Positions 50,238-59,031 of a stretch of DNA of 64,000 nucleotides are shown here, piece by piece. The stretch's first letter is position 1. Each line of letters opens with the position of its first letter. The notes under the pieces were generated by a model. That model had not been told where the DNA came from. It did no database searches and saw only the letters and a program-made list of their open reading frames with translations. The DNA is from Pelotomaculum terephthalicicum JT. GTDB taxonomy: Bacteria > Bacillota > Desulfotomaculia > Desulfotomaculales > Pelotomaculaceae. Location: contig NZ_JAKNBL010000001.1 of assembly GCF_022410535.1 (NCBI RefSeq), forward strand, positions 124,001 through 188,000, written 5' to 3'. The position numbers and the translations under genes were made by a program.

Positions 50238-51332
50238 TTATTGAGGAATAACATGAAGATATTCCGGGTCAACCGATAGTCTTACCCGTTCGCCCCTGCT
50301 CAAATCAAGTCCCTGCCACTCGGCCAGGGACAAGCTGGATTGCCAACTGCTGCCATTTCCGTGACAGTAAACATCGACATGTGTTGAATTGATAATCACA
50401 TCACTGATTAACGCTGACCAACTGTTTGCGGCAGGCGCCTCGCCGGCCCGGCTCAGGCGGATACTGCCGGCCCTGATGAACATAGTTAAAGAATTGCCTG
50501 CGGGGCTTAAACCTTTCGGCAGGCAGCATTCCGGCAGCGGCCCCAGGAGAATATCCCCGCCATGCTCAAACCACAGCTTACCCTCCCGCCCGACGACTTT
50601 ACCCGGAATCAGGTTCTCGCCATGCAAAAATTTCGCCGCAAACTCGGTAGCCGGGTGAAAAAAGATATCCCGCGGCTTGCCGGCCTGCTCGACCTGGCCA
50701 TTATGCAGCATGAGCATATGGCTGCCCAACTGCAGCGCCTCAGAAAAATCATGAGTCACGTGAATGATTCCAATACCTTCCGCAAGATGAATCTCCCTCA
50801 GCAGTTCCTGCGTGGCATGGCGGGTCTGCCGGTCAAGTGAAGAAAGCGGCTCATCCAGCAGCAGCAAAGGAGGCTTGGTCAAAATTGCCCTGGCCAGCGA
50901 AACACGTTGTCTTTCTCCCCCGCTCAAAAATCGCGGGTAACGGCCGAGAAGATGCGTGATATTCATTGTCTCAGCCAGGTATGCCATCCGCCGCCTCATT
51001 TCAGGAGCTTCTTTCAGCCCCCTGGCCCTCGCGCCGAATAAAATGTTTTCTTGGACAGTCAGGAACGGATACAACAGGCTGTCCTGGTAGGCAAACCCGA
51101 GACGTCTGCGCTCCGGCGGCAAATGAGTGATTTCTTTGCCGCTTAAGAACAAAGCTCCGCCGTTCAGCAGCCGGAGCCCGGCAATCGACTCAAGAAGAAC
51201 CGTTTTGCCGCAGCCGGTCGGCCCTAAAATAACGACATAATCATCCGGCCCCATTGAAAACCCGATATTTTTGAGGGAAAATTTGCCGACATTGACGGTC
51301 AGGGCACATGCCTCAAGCAGGTCCTGGTTCAT
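50238..51332 (-). CDS. modC: Molybdate-type ABC transporter ATPase, set 1
   Basis: 364 residues. Walker A GPTGCGKTVL near 36, Q-loop GFAYQDSLLYPF, signature LSGGERQRVSLARAI, Walker B LLLLDEPLSSLD, then a C-terminal TOBE-like oxyanion-binding domain (about 235-364). It powers the permease encoded immediately upstream (start 1 nt after its stop). The longer, TOBE-containing chain contrasts with the shorter ModC of set 2. Specificity for molybdate versus tungstate or sulfate is not resolved. Confidence 0.88.
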   Translation of the reverse strand: MNQDLLEACALTVNVGKFSLKNIGFSMGPDDYVVILGPTGCGKTVLLESIAGLRLLNGGALFLSGKEITHLPPERRRLGFAYQDSLLYPFLTVQENILFGARARGLKEAPEMRRRMAYLAETMNITHLLGRYPRFLSGGERQRVSLARAILTKPPLLLLDEPLSSLDRQTRHATQELLREIHLAEGIGIIHVTHDFSEALQLGSHMLMLHNGQVEQAGKPRDIFFHPATEFAAKFLHGENLIPGKVVGREGKLWFEHGGDILLGPLPECCLPKGLSPAGNSLTMFIRAGSIRLSRAGEAPAANSWSALISDVIINSTHVDVYCHGNGSSWQSSLSLAEWQGLDLSRGERVRLSVDPEYLHVIPQ

Positions 51333-52127
51333 TTATAAACGCACCCCCGTTCCGGCAAAAACTTTGAAAGCAATCATCAGGAGCAGCGCCACCAGCAGCA
51401 TTATGACTGCGGTCGCCATGGCAAACTGGATATCGCCGATGGACATATTTAAAAAAATTGCCACCGATAGAGTTTCCGTCTTCAGCCGGGTTATGCCGGC
51501 CAGCATGGCGGTCGCCCCGAATTCACCCAGCGCCCTGGCCCATGCCATCGTCAGCCCGCCCAGGATGCCCCCCTTTGCCAGCGGCACGGTCACCCGCACG
51601 AACACACCCGCGGGGGAGTAGCCAAGCGTGCGCGCCACATTCTCCATTCTGGGATCAATTGAGTCAAAAGCTTGTTTAAATGTTCTGATGGCAAAAGGAG
51701 TGGCGATAAACCACTGAGCAACCACAACTCCACGGGTGGAAAACACAATGTCCATGCCGAGGCGGGCAAGCGCATCCCCCAAAACAGGGCCGAACAGAAT
51801 CAATAAGGCGATTCCGCTGACCAGGGGCGGCAATACGATTGGTATGTCCATCAATGTGTCGATTAAAACTTTCCCCGGAAAACTATAGCGGGATAGAATA
51901 AAACCGCATGGAACGGCGACGACGGCTGCCAAAGCAGTGGCGAGAAGTGACGTCCACAGAGTAAATACGACCGCGAAATGAAATTCCGGGTGATGAATTA
52001 CGGAAACAAAAGCGGCCCATTTCCCGTAAAACAACAGGCCGCCGACCAGCACCACCAAAAATATTGTAATCAGGATAAAAATCAGCCAGAAAACTCCCTG
52101 AAAAATATTTATACGAGTAGTTAACAT
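51333..52127 (-). CDS. modB: Molybdate-type ABC transporter permease, set 1
   Basis: 264 residues with about six transmembrane helices and the cytoplasmic EAA-type loop around ARTLGYSPAGVFVRVTVPLAKGGILGG, then ARALGEFGATAMLAG, the latter highly typical of ModB/CysT permeases. Forms the channel of the set 1 importer between the ATPase and the binding protein. The spacing to modA (25 nt) and modC (0 nt) indicates an operon. Confidence 0.9.
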   Translation of the reverse strand: MLTTRINIFQGVFWLIFILITIFLVVLVGGLLFYGKWAAFVSVIHHPEFHFAVVFTLWTSLLATALAAVVAVPCGFILSRYSFPGKVLIDTLMDIPIVLPPLVSGIALLILFGPVLGDALARLGMDIVFSTRGVVVAQWFIATPFAIRTFKQAFDSIDPRMENVARTLGYSPAGVFVRVTVPLAKGGILGGLTMAWARALGEFGATAMLAGITRLKTETLSVAIFLNMSIGDIQFAMATAVIMLLVALLLMIAFKVFAGTGVRL

Positions 52128-52152
52128 ATAAAATTACCTGACTTTTGCCCTA

Positions 52153-52968
52153 TTAAGCTTCCGTTTTAAAACCGTATTTTTTGAAAACCGCCGGACCTTC
52201 CTCTTTCATAAATTCAAGAAAATTTTTTGCCTGCTCTTGCTGATCACTATAACTAAGCATGGTGCAGGGAATTTGATCAACAATATTTACCGAAGGATCG
52301 ATTTCCACCACATCCAGCTTATCCAGGTTTTGGTATGTGTTGCTGTATTCCACAATACCCGCGTCTCCCTGGCCCATCCCCAGCGTGGCGATAACCTTTG
52401 CGGGCGTCTCTACATAAGTCAGTGCGTTTTTCTCGATCTCCCCGGTAATGCCCAGCTTGTCAAATGTTTTAAAAACAGTTTTACCAATGGCGGTAGCCTC
52501 TTTATCAGGAATAACCAACTTCAAGCCGGGCCGGGCCAGATCCTGCACTTTGCTGATTTTAGCCGGATTGCCTTTCGGCGTAATGATTACCGGAGTGTGG
52601 TAGGCAATCGGCCCAACCATCTCGGCTATGCAGCCTTTTTGTTTCGCCGTCTCCACAAAAGGCATGCCTCCCGGCATGTAGATATCACCCTTTTTCGTCG
52701 TTTCCAGTTGGTTCAGCAATGACCCCGCGTTATTAAAAGTCAGCTCGACCTTGACTCCAGTTCTTTGCTCATAAACTTGCGCCAACTCACTGACCGGATC
52801 TTTCAGGTTGGCGCCGACATAGGCGAATAACGGCGCTTTCCCCTGCGCCGGCGGAGTATTTGACTCTCCCGCCGGCTGGCTGGAAGATTTGCCGCACCCG
52901 GCAATCAAGAGCAACACCAACAGCGTCAAAAACCCGATCTTTAAAATTTGCCTGTGCTTTTTCTTCAA
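52153..52968 (-). CDS. modA: Molybdate-type substrate-binding lipoprotein, set 1 (divergent)
   Basis: 271 residues. A signal peptide with lipobox LIAGCG. Then a type II binding fold: VGANLKDPVSELAQVYEQRTG, FNNAGSLLNQLETTKKGDIYMPGG and GQGDAGIVEYSNT. The anion-site residues differ from the canonical SAAASL/DLFISA pattern of the set 2 ModA, so its oxyanion preference (molybdate, tungstate or other) may differ. The start is TTG 52968 with GGAG about 10 nt upstream. It follows set 2 modC by 42 nt and probably belongs to the same transcript. Confidence 0.82.
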   Translation of the reverse strand: MKKKHRQILKIGFLTLLVLLLIAGCGKSSSQPAGESNTPPAQGKAPLFAYVGANLKDPVSELAQVYEQRTGVKVELTFNNAGSLLNQLETTKKGDIYMPGGMPFVETAKQKGCIAEMVGPIAYHTPVIITPKGNPAKISKVQDLARPGLKLVIPDKEATAIGKTVFKTFDKLGITGEIEKNALTYVETPAKVIATLGMGQGDAGIVEYSNTYQNLDKLDVVEIDPSVNIVDQIPCTMLSYSDQQEQAKNFLEFMKEEGPAVFKKYGFKTEA

Positions 52969-53010
52969 AACCAGTCATCTCCTCATAACAACGCCCCTTG
53001 TTTAATGGGG

Positions 53011-53679
53011 CTATTGCACTGAAACTGCCTGCAGGGAATCGCCCCTAAACCGCCCGTTTTCCAGCGAAACGATTAAATCACCAAGAAATTGGGCGTCCTC
53101 CTCGTCATGGGAAACCAAAACAAAGGGTATCTTCCACTGCCGGTGCAGCTTTTTCACTTCTTGCCTTAAGCTCTCCCTAGTGCTTTTATCAAGAGCGCTG
53201 AACGGCTCATCCAGCAAGAGCAGCTGCGGCTGGACAACCAGCGCCCTGGCCAGGGCCACCCGCTGCCTCTCCCCGCCGGAAAGCTGGCCGGGATATCGCT
53301 CAATGAGATGCCCCACGCCAAAGGAATTCAGCAGTTCAACAGCATCCACACCACTGGTGCCCGCCCGCCTTTTCCCCCGCAGTCCGTATAAAACATTTTG
53401 CCGCACAGTCATGTGGGGGAAAAGTGCGTAATTCTGAAAAAGATAGCCGACATTTCTCAGACGGGTGGGAACATCGATCTTTTCGTCAGAAGAAAAAAGA
53501 ACCTGAGCGTTGAGCTTGATAAATCCGTCGCTTGGTTTCAGCAAGCCGGCCAGACAATGTAAAGTTGTAGTCTTGCCGGCGCCGGAGGGACCCCACAGCA
53601 CCAGGATTTGATTATCAATTTTTACTTCCAATTCCAGGTTAAAGTGCCACAGTTTTTTAGAAATCCTGACTTCCAGCAT
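53011..53679 (-). CDS. modC: Molybdate ABC transporter ATPase, set 2
   Basis: About 222 residues: Walker A GPSGAGKTT, Q-loop GYLFQNYALFPHM, signature LSGGERQRVALARAL, Walker B LLLLDEPFSALD. It ends soon after the H-loop (VLVSHDEEDAQF) with no TOBE domain, shorter than typical ModC. The ATG at 53679 after GGTGAT is preferred to the upstream TTG 53694. Gene order modA-modB-modC is the standard one. Confidence 0.88.
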   Translation of the reverse strand: MLEVRISKKLWHFNLELEVKIDNQILVLWGPSGAGKTTTLHCLAGLLKPSDGFIKLNAQVLFSSDEKIDVPTRLRNVGYLFQNYALFPHMTVRQNVLYGLRGKRRAGTSGVDAVELLNSFGVGHLIERYPGQLSGGERQRVALARALVVQPQLLLLDEPFSALDKSTRESLRQEVKKLHRQWKIPFVLVSHDEEDAQFLGDLIVSLENGRFRGDSLQAVSVQ

Positions 53680-53697
53680 TATTTTTATCACCAAATA

Positions 53698-54369
53698 TTA
53701 ATTTTGATGCTTTTTTGCCCAACGATTTACCCAATAGATAACTATAAAGCTAAACACTGTAATAACGGCGACCAGCGTTCTGGCCATTTCATTTTTCCCC
53801 GCTCCCACGGCAAAATAAATAGCCAGTGGAATAGTCTGAGTCTGTCCGGGAATATTGCCCGCCACCATCAAAGTGGCGCCAAATTCACCCAGCGCGCGGG
53901 CGAAGGTCAGCACCAGACCCGCGAGAATGCCCGGCCAGGCCAGGGGCAGCGTAATCGTAAAAAAAATCCTCAGTTCACTGGCCCCCAGAGTCCTGGCCGC
54001 TTTTTCAAAGTTGATATCCACGCTCTTAAAAGCTGCCTTGGCGCTCTGGTACATCAGCGGGAAAGCCACCACGGTGGAAGCAATGACGGCCGCCCACCAG
54101 GTGAATATCAAGGTAACACCCAGTTCAGCCAGCATTTTGCCCAGCAAGCCGTTTTTACCAATCAAAATGAGCAGTCCATAGCCTACGACAGAAGGCGGCA
54201 GCACGAGCGGCAAGGTAATCACCGCTTCCAGCACGTCTTTGCCGAAAAACTCTCCCCGCGCCAGCAACCGGGACACAGGCAAGCCGAGACAGGTAACAAC
54301 CACTGTTGCGATGACTGCCACCCGGACAGAAAGGAGCACCGGGTACCAGTCAGTTAATTGTGCGAACAT
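53698..54369 (-). CDS. modB: Molybdate ABC transporter permease, set 2
   Basis: 223 residues, five to six transmembrane segments, with ARTLGASELRIFFTITLPLAWPGILAG and ARALGEFGATLMVAGNIPG, the canonical ModB cytoplasmic coupling region. Works with the canonical ModA encoded 15 nt upstream and the short ModC downstream to import molybdate. Confidence 0.93.
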   Translation of the reverse strand: MFAQLTDWYPVLLSVRVAVIATVVVTCLGLPVSRLLARGEFFGKDVLEAVITLPLVLPPSVVGYGLLILIGKNGLLGKMLAELGVTLIFTWWAAVIASTVVAFPLMYQSAKAAFKSVDINFEKAARTLGASELRIFFTITLPLAWPGILAGLVLTFARALGEFGATLMVAGNIPGQTQTIPLAIYFAVGAGKNEMARTLVAVITVFSFIVIYWVNRWAKKHQN

Positions 54370-54384
54370 CTCAACTCCATAGCA

Positions 54385-55152
54385 CTACTTGAGTACTTTA
54401 AAGCCATATTTTTCGAACACCTTTACTGCGTCGTCACTCTGCAGGAAAGCGGCAAACGCCTCTGCTTCCTTCTGGTTCTTGGTGCTCTTGATCACGGCCA
54501 TGGGGTAAACAATGGGCTTGTTGGAGCCGGCCGGGGCAGCCGCCACGATTTTAACGTCCTTGCTAATGGCAGCATCGGTGCGGTAAACGAGGCCCGCCTC
54601 CACATCGCCGGTTTCCACATAGGTAAGCACCTGGCGTACATCTTTGGCCGGAACCATCTTGGGCTGAAGCTGGTCCCAGAGCTTGAGGCTGGTCAATGTT
54701 TCTTTGGCATATTGGCCGGCGGGCACAGTATCAGGATCACCAGTACTTATCCTTTTAACGCTGGCGTCGGTCAAGCCCTCGAATCCCGTGAGCGCGCTGT
54801 CTTTCCCGGCCACCAGCACCAGTTCGTTGCCCAGCAGGTCTTTGCGGGAAGAGTCCACTATCAGACCTTTTCCAGCCAGGGCGTCCATTTGGGACTTGCC
54901 GGCGGATATAAACAAGTCGGCCGGGGCGCCTTGTTCAATTTGCTGCTGCAGGGCCCCGGAAGAGGCTAGATTATAGGTAATTGTCACGCCGGAATGTTGC
55001 TTTTCATAAATTTCCTTTAATTCTCCCGTGACGTCCTGCAGGCTGGCCGCTGCCGAAACAGTTAATTCTACCTTCTCCTTGGCGCCTCCGCAGCCCGCAA
55101 CGGCCCCCACGACAAACAGCATTAGTGTCAAAAAAACAAATATTTTTTTCAT
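54385..55152 (-). CDS. modA: Molybdate-binding lipoprotein ModA, set 2
   Basis: 255 residues. A lipoprotein signal (VVGAVAGCG) and a canonical ModA fold: VSAAASLQDVTGELKEIYE near 32, ADLFISAGKSQMDAL near 82, GNELVLVAGKD, TVPAGQYAKETL near 145 and TYVETGDVEAGLVYRTDA near 185, which build the molybdate/tungstate site. It heads a run of six mod genes. A good promoter (55312-55340) lies ~160 bp upstream. Confidence 0.94.
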   Translation of the reverse strand: MKKIFVFLTLMLFVVGAVAGCGGAKEKVELTVSAAASLQDVTGELKEIYEKQHSGVTITYNLASSGALQQQIEQGAPADLFISAGKSQMDALAGKGLIVDSSRKDLLGNELVLVAGKDSALTGFEGLTDASVKRISTGDPDTVPAGQYAKETLTSLKLWDQLQPKMVPAKDVRQVLTYVETGDVEAGLVYRTDAAISKDVKIVAAAPAGSNKPIVYPMAVIKSTKNQKEAEAFAAFLQSDDAVKVFEKYGFKVLK

Positions 55153-55980
55153 TACTTCCTTCTCTCCCCAATTGATACATTTTTCAGGCTACATAGTAAA
55201 AGCTATCATCCTCCTTATCGCATCCCTGTAGGACATCCCCTCTCTTTGCAATAATTGCAATACTGTCAATAATCGCAGCACTTGACATAACTATATATAA
55301 TTGTACTAAAAATAATAAAACAACTTGCTATAGTTGTCAATATATATATAGTTGAATTACGTATTATTGTTTTTTGTTCTCTACTAAAGAGCCTTCATGA
55401 AAACCTACATAATATATGATATCATCGTCGGCCGGCCCTAATGCTATTGTAAGCAAAGTTAAACATGATACCACTGACTTCGTCCACGGATAATCTTCCT
55501 TTCACCGATAACCAGATGCCGCTCTTAATTGAAGTCTGCATTTCTTTGCGCTGTCTTGCTTCTACCAATTCTCTGTCCGGCTCCATTCAATATTACTCTT
55601 AGTTCGGGCCCCAGTTCAGGTCCCAGGCTTAAAACAGCAGCCTGTTTCAATTTCTCATAAAACACAAAACAAAATCAAATATCATAAAAATAAACTATAA
55701 AACCCATGAACAACATGATAAACGAACATTAATTAATTCAAGATGACATGCCTTTATAATAAGCACACACCCGGTGTAATGTCAATACAAGAAGAAGAAA
55801 AAACAGATGGGCTCCTTTAAGAAATCCTTGACAATACCCGTCCAGAGTCCCATGACCAATCAGACTGCTCAATTTATCCTGCCAACTTAATCAGATACCA
55901 CAAAGATACCCAAAGATGATTACCAAAAACAAAAAAATGGGATATAATAATATTCATAATTGGTGAAGGGAGGAACATGT
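55153..55980. other. Long AT-rich divergent control region (mod operon / regulator gene)
   Basis: No gene is seen in ~800 bp. Features toward the mod operon: the 15-bp palindrome TTGCAAT-A-ATTGCAA (55246-55260), the minus-strand promoter at 55312-55340, and flanking inverted AT motifs (AACTATATATAATTG at 55289-55303; CAATATATATATAGTTG at 55338-55354). Toward the regulator gene: TATAAT at 55943-55948. GAACATTAATTAATT at 55724-55738 is shared with the palindrome at 63494-63519. A 55555-55640 stretch looks GC-richer but shows no frame. Confidence 0.5.
55312..55340 (-). promoter_or_regulatory. Promoter of the mod operon
   Basis: The minus strand reads TTGACA (complement of 55335-55340), a 17-nt spacer, then TATTAT (complement of 55312-55317). 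AT-rich inverted motifs overlapping the -35 and lying just past the -10 could be the operator for the molybdate-sensing regulator encoded on the other side. Confidence 0.6.
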
Positions 55981-56937
55981 GTGAGAGAAGAATCTTCTTT
56001 AACTCCCGAAGAAGTCGCAAGCATACTGAAGATTGCCAAGAATACGGTTTACGAATTAATCAAGCGGGGAGATCTCGCGGCCTACCGGATAGGCCGCAAA
56101 TACCGGGTTGACATACGTGACGTTGAGACCTACAAAAATCAGGGCAAGAAAATGGAACGGCCGTACTCAAACACCCTGCAGTTAAACGAGTCTCATCCTT
56201 TGCAGATGAAAGCGCAGATAACTCCATGTTCCCAAGGGGTGGTGATCTGCGGTCAGGATATTCTATTGGATATACTGGCCCTCCATATTGAGCAGCACCC
56301 GCACGGAACCCGCACCTTCCGGTCATACATCGGCAGTTTTGACGGCCTATCAGCCGTTTACCAGGGGAAAGCTCATATGACCGCGATTCATCTTTGGGAC
56401 GAAGACACCGGGACATATAACATTCCGTATGTGCGCCGCCTGCTCCCCGGCATCCCGATGATAATCATTCATTTGGCCTGCCGGATGCAGGGATTCTACG
56501 TGGCCAAGGAAAACCCTAAAAAAATAATGGACTGGAACGACTTGACCCAACCCGGCCTCCGTTTTATAAACCGGGAAAAAGGGAGCGGCACGCGAGTCCT
56601 GCTGGATGAACGGCTGCACAAATTGGGTGTGGACAGGCGATTGATTTCCGGTTATGAAAGAGAAGAGTTTTCCCACCTCGCCGTGGCCAGCACCGTCGGC
56701 CGGGGAGAGGCCGATGTGGCTTTAGGAAACCAAAAGGCGTCCTTTCAGGTTCGTAATATTGATTTTGTCCCACTGCAAAAAGAGCGTTACGAATTGGCTA
56801 TAAAAAAAGAATACTTGGAAAAACCCCTGTTTCAGGCGGTGCTTGAAATACTCCAATCCAGTGAATTTAAAACGGAGATTGGGGGACTGGGTGATTATGA
56901 TTTGACTGAAACAGGGAGAATAATCGCTGAGACATAA
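55981..56937 (+). CDS. One-component regulator: excisionase-type HTH fused to a molybdate-type binding domain
   Basis: 318 residues. The N-terminal ~55 residues are a MerR/excisionase-type HTH (LTPEEVASILKIAKNTVYELIKRGDLAAYRIGRKYRVDIRDVE). A periplasmic-binding-protein-like domain of the COG1910/PF12727 type follows from about residue 80 (VVICGQDILLDILALHIE, AVYQGKAHMTAIHLWDEDTG, FINREKGSGTRVLLDERL, GRGEADVALGN). Such domains sense molybdate/tungstate or cofactor-related ligands. GTG 55981 has AAGGGAGG 7 nt upstream. Divergent from the mod operon and followed by fdhD and moeA genes, it is the likely Mo/W homeostasis regulator. Confidence 0.85.
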   Translation: MREESSLTPEEVASILKIAKNTVYELIKRGDLAAYRIGRKYRVDIRDVETYKNQGKKMERPYSNTLQLNESHPLQMKAQITPCSQGVVICGQDILLDILALHIEQHPHGTRTFRSYIGSFDGLSAVYQGKAHMTAIHLWDEDTGTYNIPYVRRLLPGIPMIIIHLACRMQGFYVAKENPKKIMDWNDLTQPGLRFINREKGSGTRVLLDERLHKLGVDRRLISGYEREEFSHLAVASTVGRGEADVALGNQKASFQVRNIDFVPLQKERYELAIKKEYLEKPLFQAVLEILQSSEFKTEIGGLGDYDLTETGRIIAET

Positions 56938-56949
56938 CCAGCCACCCTT

Positions 56950-57741
56950 TTACATAATCACTTTCTCGGGGTGGCTGTATACACTCATTGCGTCGCCGCG
57001 CGCAAATCCTACCAAAGCGATGCCGAACTGATCGGCCAAATCCACTGCCAGGCAGGTGGGGGCGGAGCGTGACAACACAAGGGGTATATGGCTGTGGCCG
57101 GCTTTAATTAAAATCTCCGAGGACACACGCCCGCTCAGCAGCAAAAACTTGTCGTCCGGCGCTAAACGGTTCAGAACGGCATAGCCTAAAACCTTGTCCA
57201 CGGCGTTATGGCGGCCGATATCCTCGTACATGGCCAGCAACCCTGTATTATCGGCCAAAGCCGCGCTATGCACGCCGCCGGTTTTGCGGAAAGTAGCGGA
57301 GCCCTCCTCCAGCGCGCCGATCATTTTCAACAGGTGGGAGGCGGCGAACTGTTTTGATGACTGCACCGGCTGCAAGTTACAAACATCATTGACGAAGTAG
57401 AGGGACGCCCGTCCCTTGCCACAGCAGCTGGTAATTTGCCGCTTCAAAAAACTGTCGACCTGCTTCACTGGGGAAGCGGTTTCTATCCACAGCAGCCCGT
57501 CACTTTCATTAAGGGTAATATCCTTTATCTCCTCATGATTTTGAATCATTCCTTCACTAAGCATGAAACCTACCGCCAGTTCCTTGTGCCCACCCGACGA
57601 ACAGACTAAAGTAGCCAGCTCAACATCGTTTACATATATTGTAAGCGGTATCTCCTCAACAATTGAGGCGCTGCCTGGTTTTACTTCACCATGCTTATAA
57701 GCGATTATCTCACGATCTTGATAAAGCTGCTTTTGAGTCAC
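56950..57741 (-). CDS. fdhD: Formate dehydrogenase accessory sulfurtransferase FdhD
   Basis: About 263 residues with EEIPLTIYVNDVELATLVCS near 28, the sulfur-carrying TSCCGKGR near 113 and the C-terminal GRVSSEILIKAGHSHIPLVLSRSAPT typical of FdhD. It moves sulfur from a cysteine desulfurase to the Mo/W-bis-MGD cofactor of formate dehydrogenase. GTG 57741 after AAAGGAG is preferred over ATG 57765, which lacks a site. It is followed on the same strand only by intergenic DNA; upstream lie two MoeA-like genes, together forming a cofactor-maturation block. No formate dehydrogenase gene is in the window. Confidence 0.94.
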   Translation of the reverse strand: MTQKQLYQDREIIAYKHGEVKPGSASIVEEIPLTIYVNDVELATLVCSSGGHKELAVGFMLSEGMIQNHEEIKDITLNESDGLLWIETASPVKQVDSFLKRQITSCCGKGRASLYFVNDVCNLQPVQSSKQFAASHLLKMIGALEEGSATFRKTGGVHSAALADNTGLLAMYEDIGRHNAVDKVLGYAVLNRLAPDDKFLLLSGRVSSEILIKAGHSHIPLVLSRSAPTCLAVDLADQFGIALVGFARGDAMSVYSHPEKVIM

Positions 57742-57785
57742 TTCGCGCTCAGCTCCTTTCATCATTTCGATCAGCTTATCTCATT

Positions 57786-59009
57786 TTATTTCCCGATTAG
57801 GGCAGGTTTAAGAAGGATAATGGATACCTTCGCGCCTCTTTCAACAGGCGGGTGCCCCGCCGGAAGATCAATCAACGCGTTGCAATCCCTGGTTAAAGCC
57901 CGCATCATGCTGGATTTTTGGCCGGGCAATATGGTCGCTTCCCATCCCGCTTGACCGCAGAACGCGACTGCCTGCAGAAAACGGCGGGGGCCGCCTCTTT
58001 TGGGAAAAGCATCGGCGCAAACCGCCGCAAGGCGAACTTGGCCGGGGTCAAGCCCCTGCAAAGCGCGCAAAACCGGCACCGCCAGCAAGTAATACCCCAC
58101 CGCGCACGCCGACGGATTTCCGGAAAGTGAAATGATCAGCTTGTTTTCGCGGACGGCAGCGCTGCCGTGACCGCCCGGTTTTACTTTGAGGCCCCAGTAC
58201 AACAAGTCCGCTCCACTTTGTTTAAATACGGAAACAGCCTGATCACCAACCCCGTAAGCCGTCCCGCCGGTAGTGAGCACGAGGTCGGACATCTGAAGCA
58301 GCTTCTCCAGCCGTTGTCTTATTTCCGTGGAGCTTTCAGCGCCGGCCAATTCAACGCTGGTCACCCGCCCTCCGTCGCGCGTCACCAGCGCGGCCAGGAG
58401 CAAGCCGTTGCTGTCCCGCATCTGGCCCGGCCGCGGTGTTTCACTGCAGGAAACGATATCCGGTCCCAAACCTAAAATAGCGACTCGCGGGCGCCTGAAC
58501 ACGTCCACCTCCGTTTTCCCATAAGCCGCCAGCACGCCGGCCAACCCGGGATTAAGGACGGTGCCTTGGCGGGCAAACCGATCTCCAGCGTGAAAGTCCT
58601 CTCCCTGCACTTTAATGTTGCCGCCAGGCGGGATCTTTCCTCGAAAAGTAATGTATTCGCCCTCCGGTTCAGCAGCCTCTTGCGGAATAACCGCCGCCGC
58701 GCCGGCAGGTAAAGGACCGCCCGTAACAACTGCGACAGTTTGGCCGGGGCCGATCTCCGAGCGGGGAGTTTCACCCGGCAGGAGGCGTTCTTTCACCTCA
58801 AAGCGCGTGTGGTCGCTCCCGCCTTCCGCGGGCACGGCATAGCCGTCTACCGCAGCCTGCGGGTATTGGGGCAGGTCATGGTCCGCATATATGTCTTCCG
58901 AAATAACACAGCCCAACGCCTGCAGCAGGGGAACAGTCTCCCCCGGCAAAAGCGTGACACGGCTCAAGATCAACTCCCGCGCCTTTTCCAATTCCACATT
59001 TTCAAGCAC
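57786..59009 (-). CDS. moeA: Molybdopterin molybdenumtransferase MoeA
   Basis: About 407 residues with the MoeA pattern: LPQYPQAAVDGYAV near 45, ATGGPLPAGA-like VVTGGPLPAGAAAVIP near 95, GEDFHAGDRFARQGTVL near 135, TTGGTAYGVGDQ near 245 and LSGNPSACAVGYYLL near 305. It inserts Mo (or W) into adenylylated molybdopterin. GTG 59009 (GGGAG upstream) is used; the ORF extends to 59120 but would overlap the next gene. It ends in KPALIGK without the PBP domain often fused to MoeA; that domain occurs here in the separate regulator. Confidence 0.9.
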   Translation of the reverse strand: MLENVELEKARELILSRVTLLPGETVPLLQALGCVISEDIYADHDLPQYPQAAVDGYAVPAEGGSDHTRFEVKERLLPGETPRSEIGPGQTVAVVTGGPLPAGAAAVIPQEAAEPEGEYITFRGKIPPGGNIKVQGEDFHAGDRFARQGTVLNPGLAGVLAAYGKTEVDVFRRPRVAILGLGPDIVSCSETPRPGQMRDSNGLLLAALVTRDGGRVTSVELAGAESSTEIRQRLEKLLQMSDLVLTTGGTAYGVGDQAVSVFKQSGADLLYWGLKVKPGGHGSAAVRENKLIISLSGNPSACAVGYYLLAVPVLRALQGLDPGQVRLAAVCADAFPKRGGPRRFLQAVAFCGQAGWEATILPGQKSSMMRALTRDCNALIDLPAGHPPVERGAKVSIILLKPALIGK

Positions 59010-59031
59010 TCTACTTCTCCCGCCCTTACTA

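Noticed and set aside
55153-55980. Moco/Tuco riboswitch in the mod control region
   Set aside because: I looked for the conserved multi-stem pattern and could not align one. A covariance-model search would be decisive.
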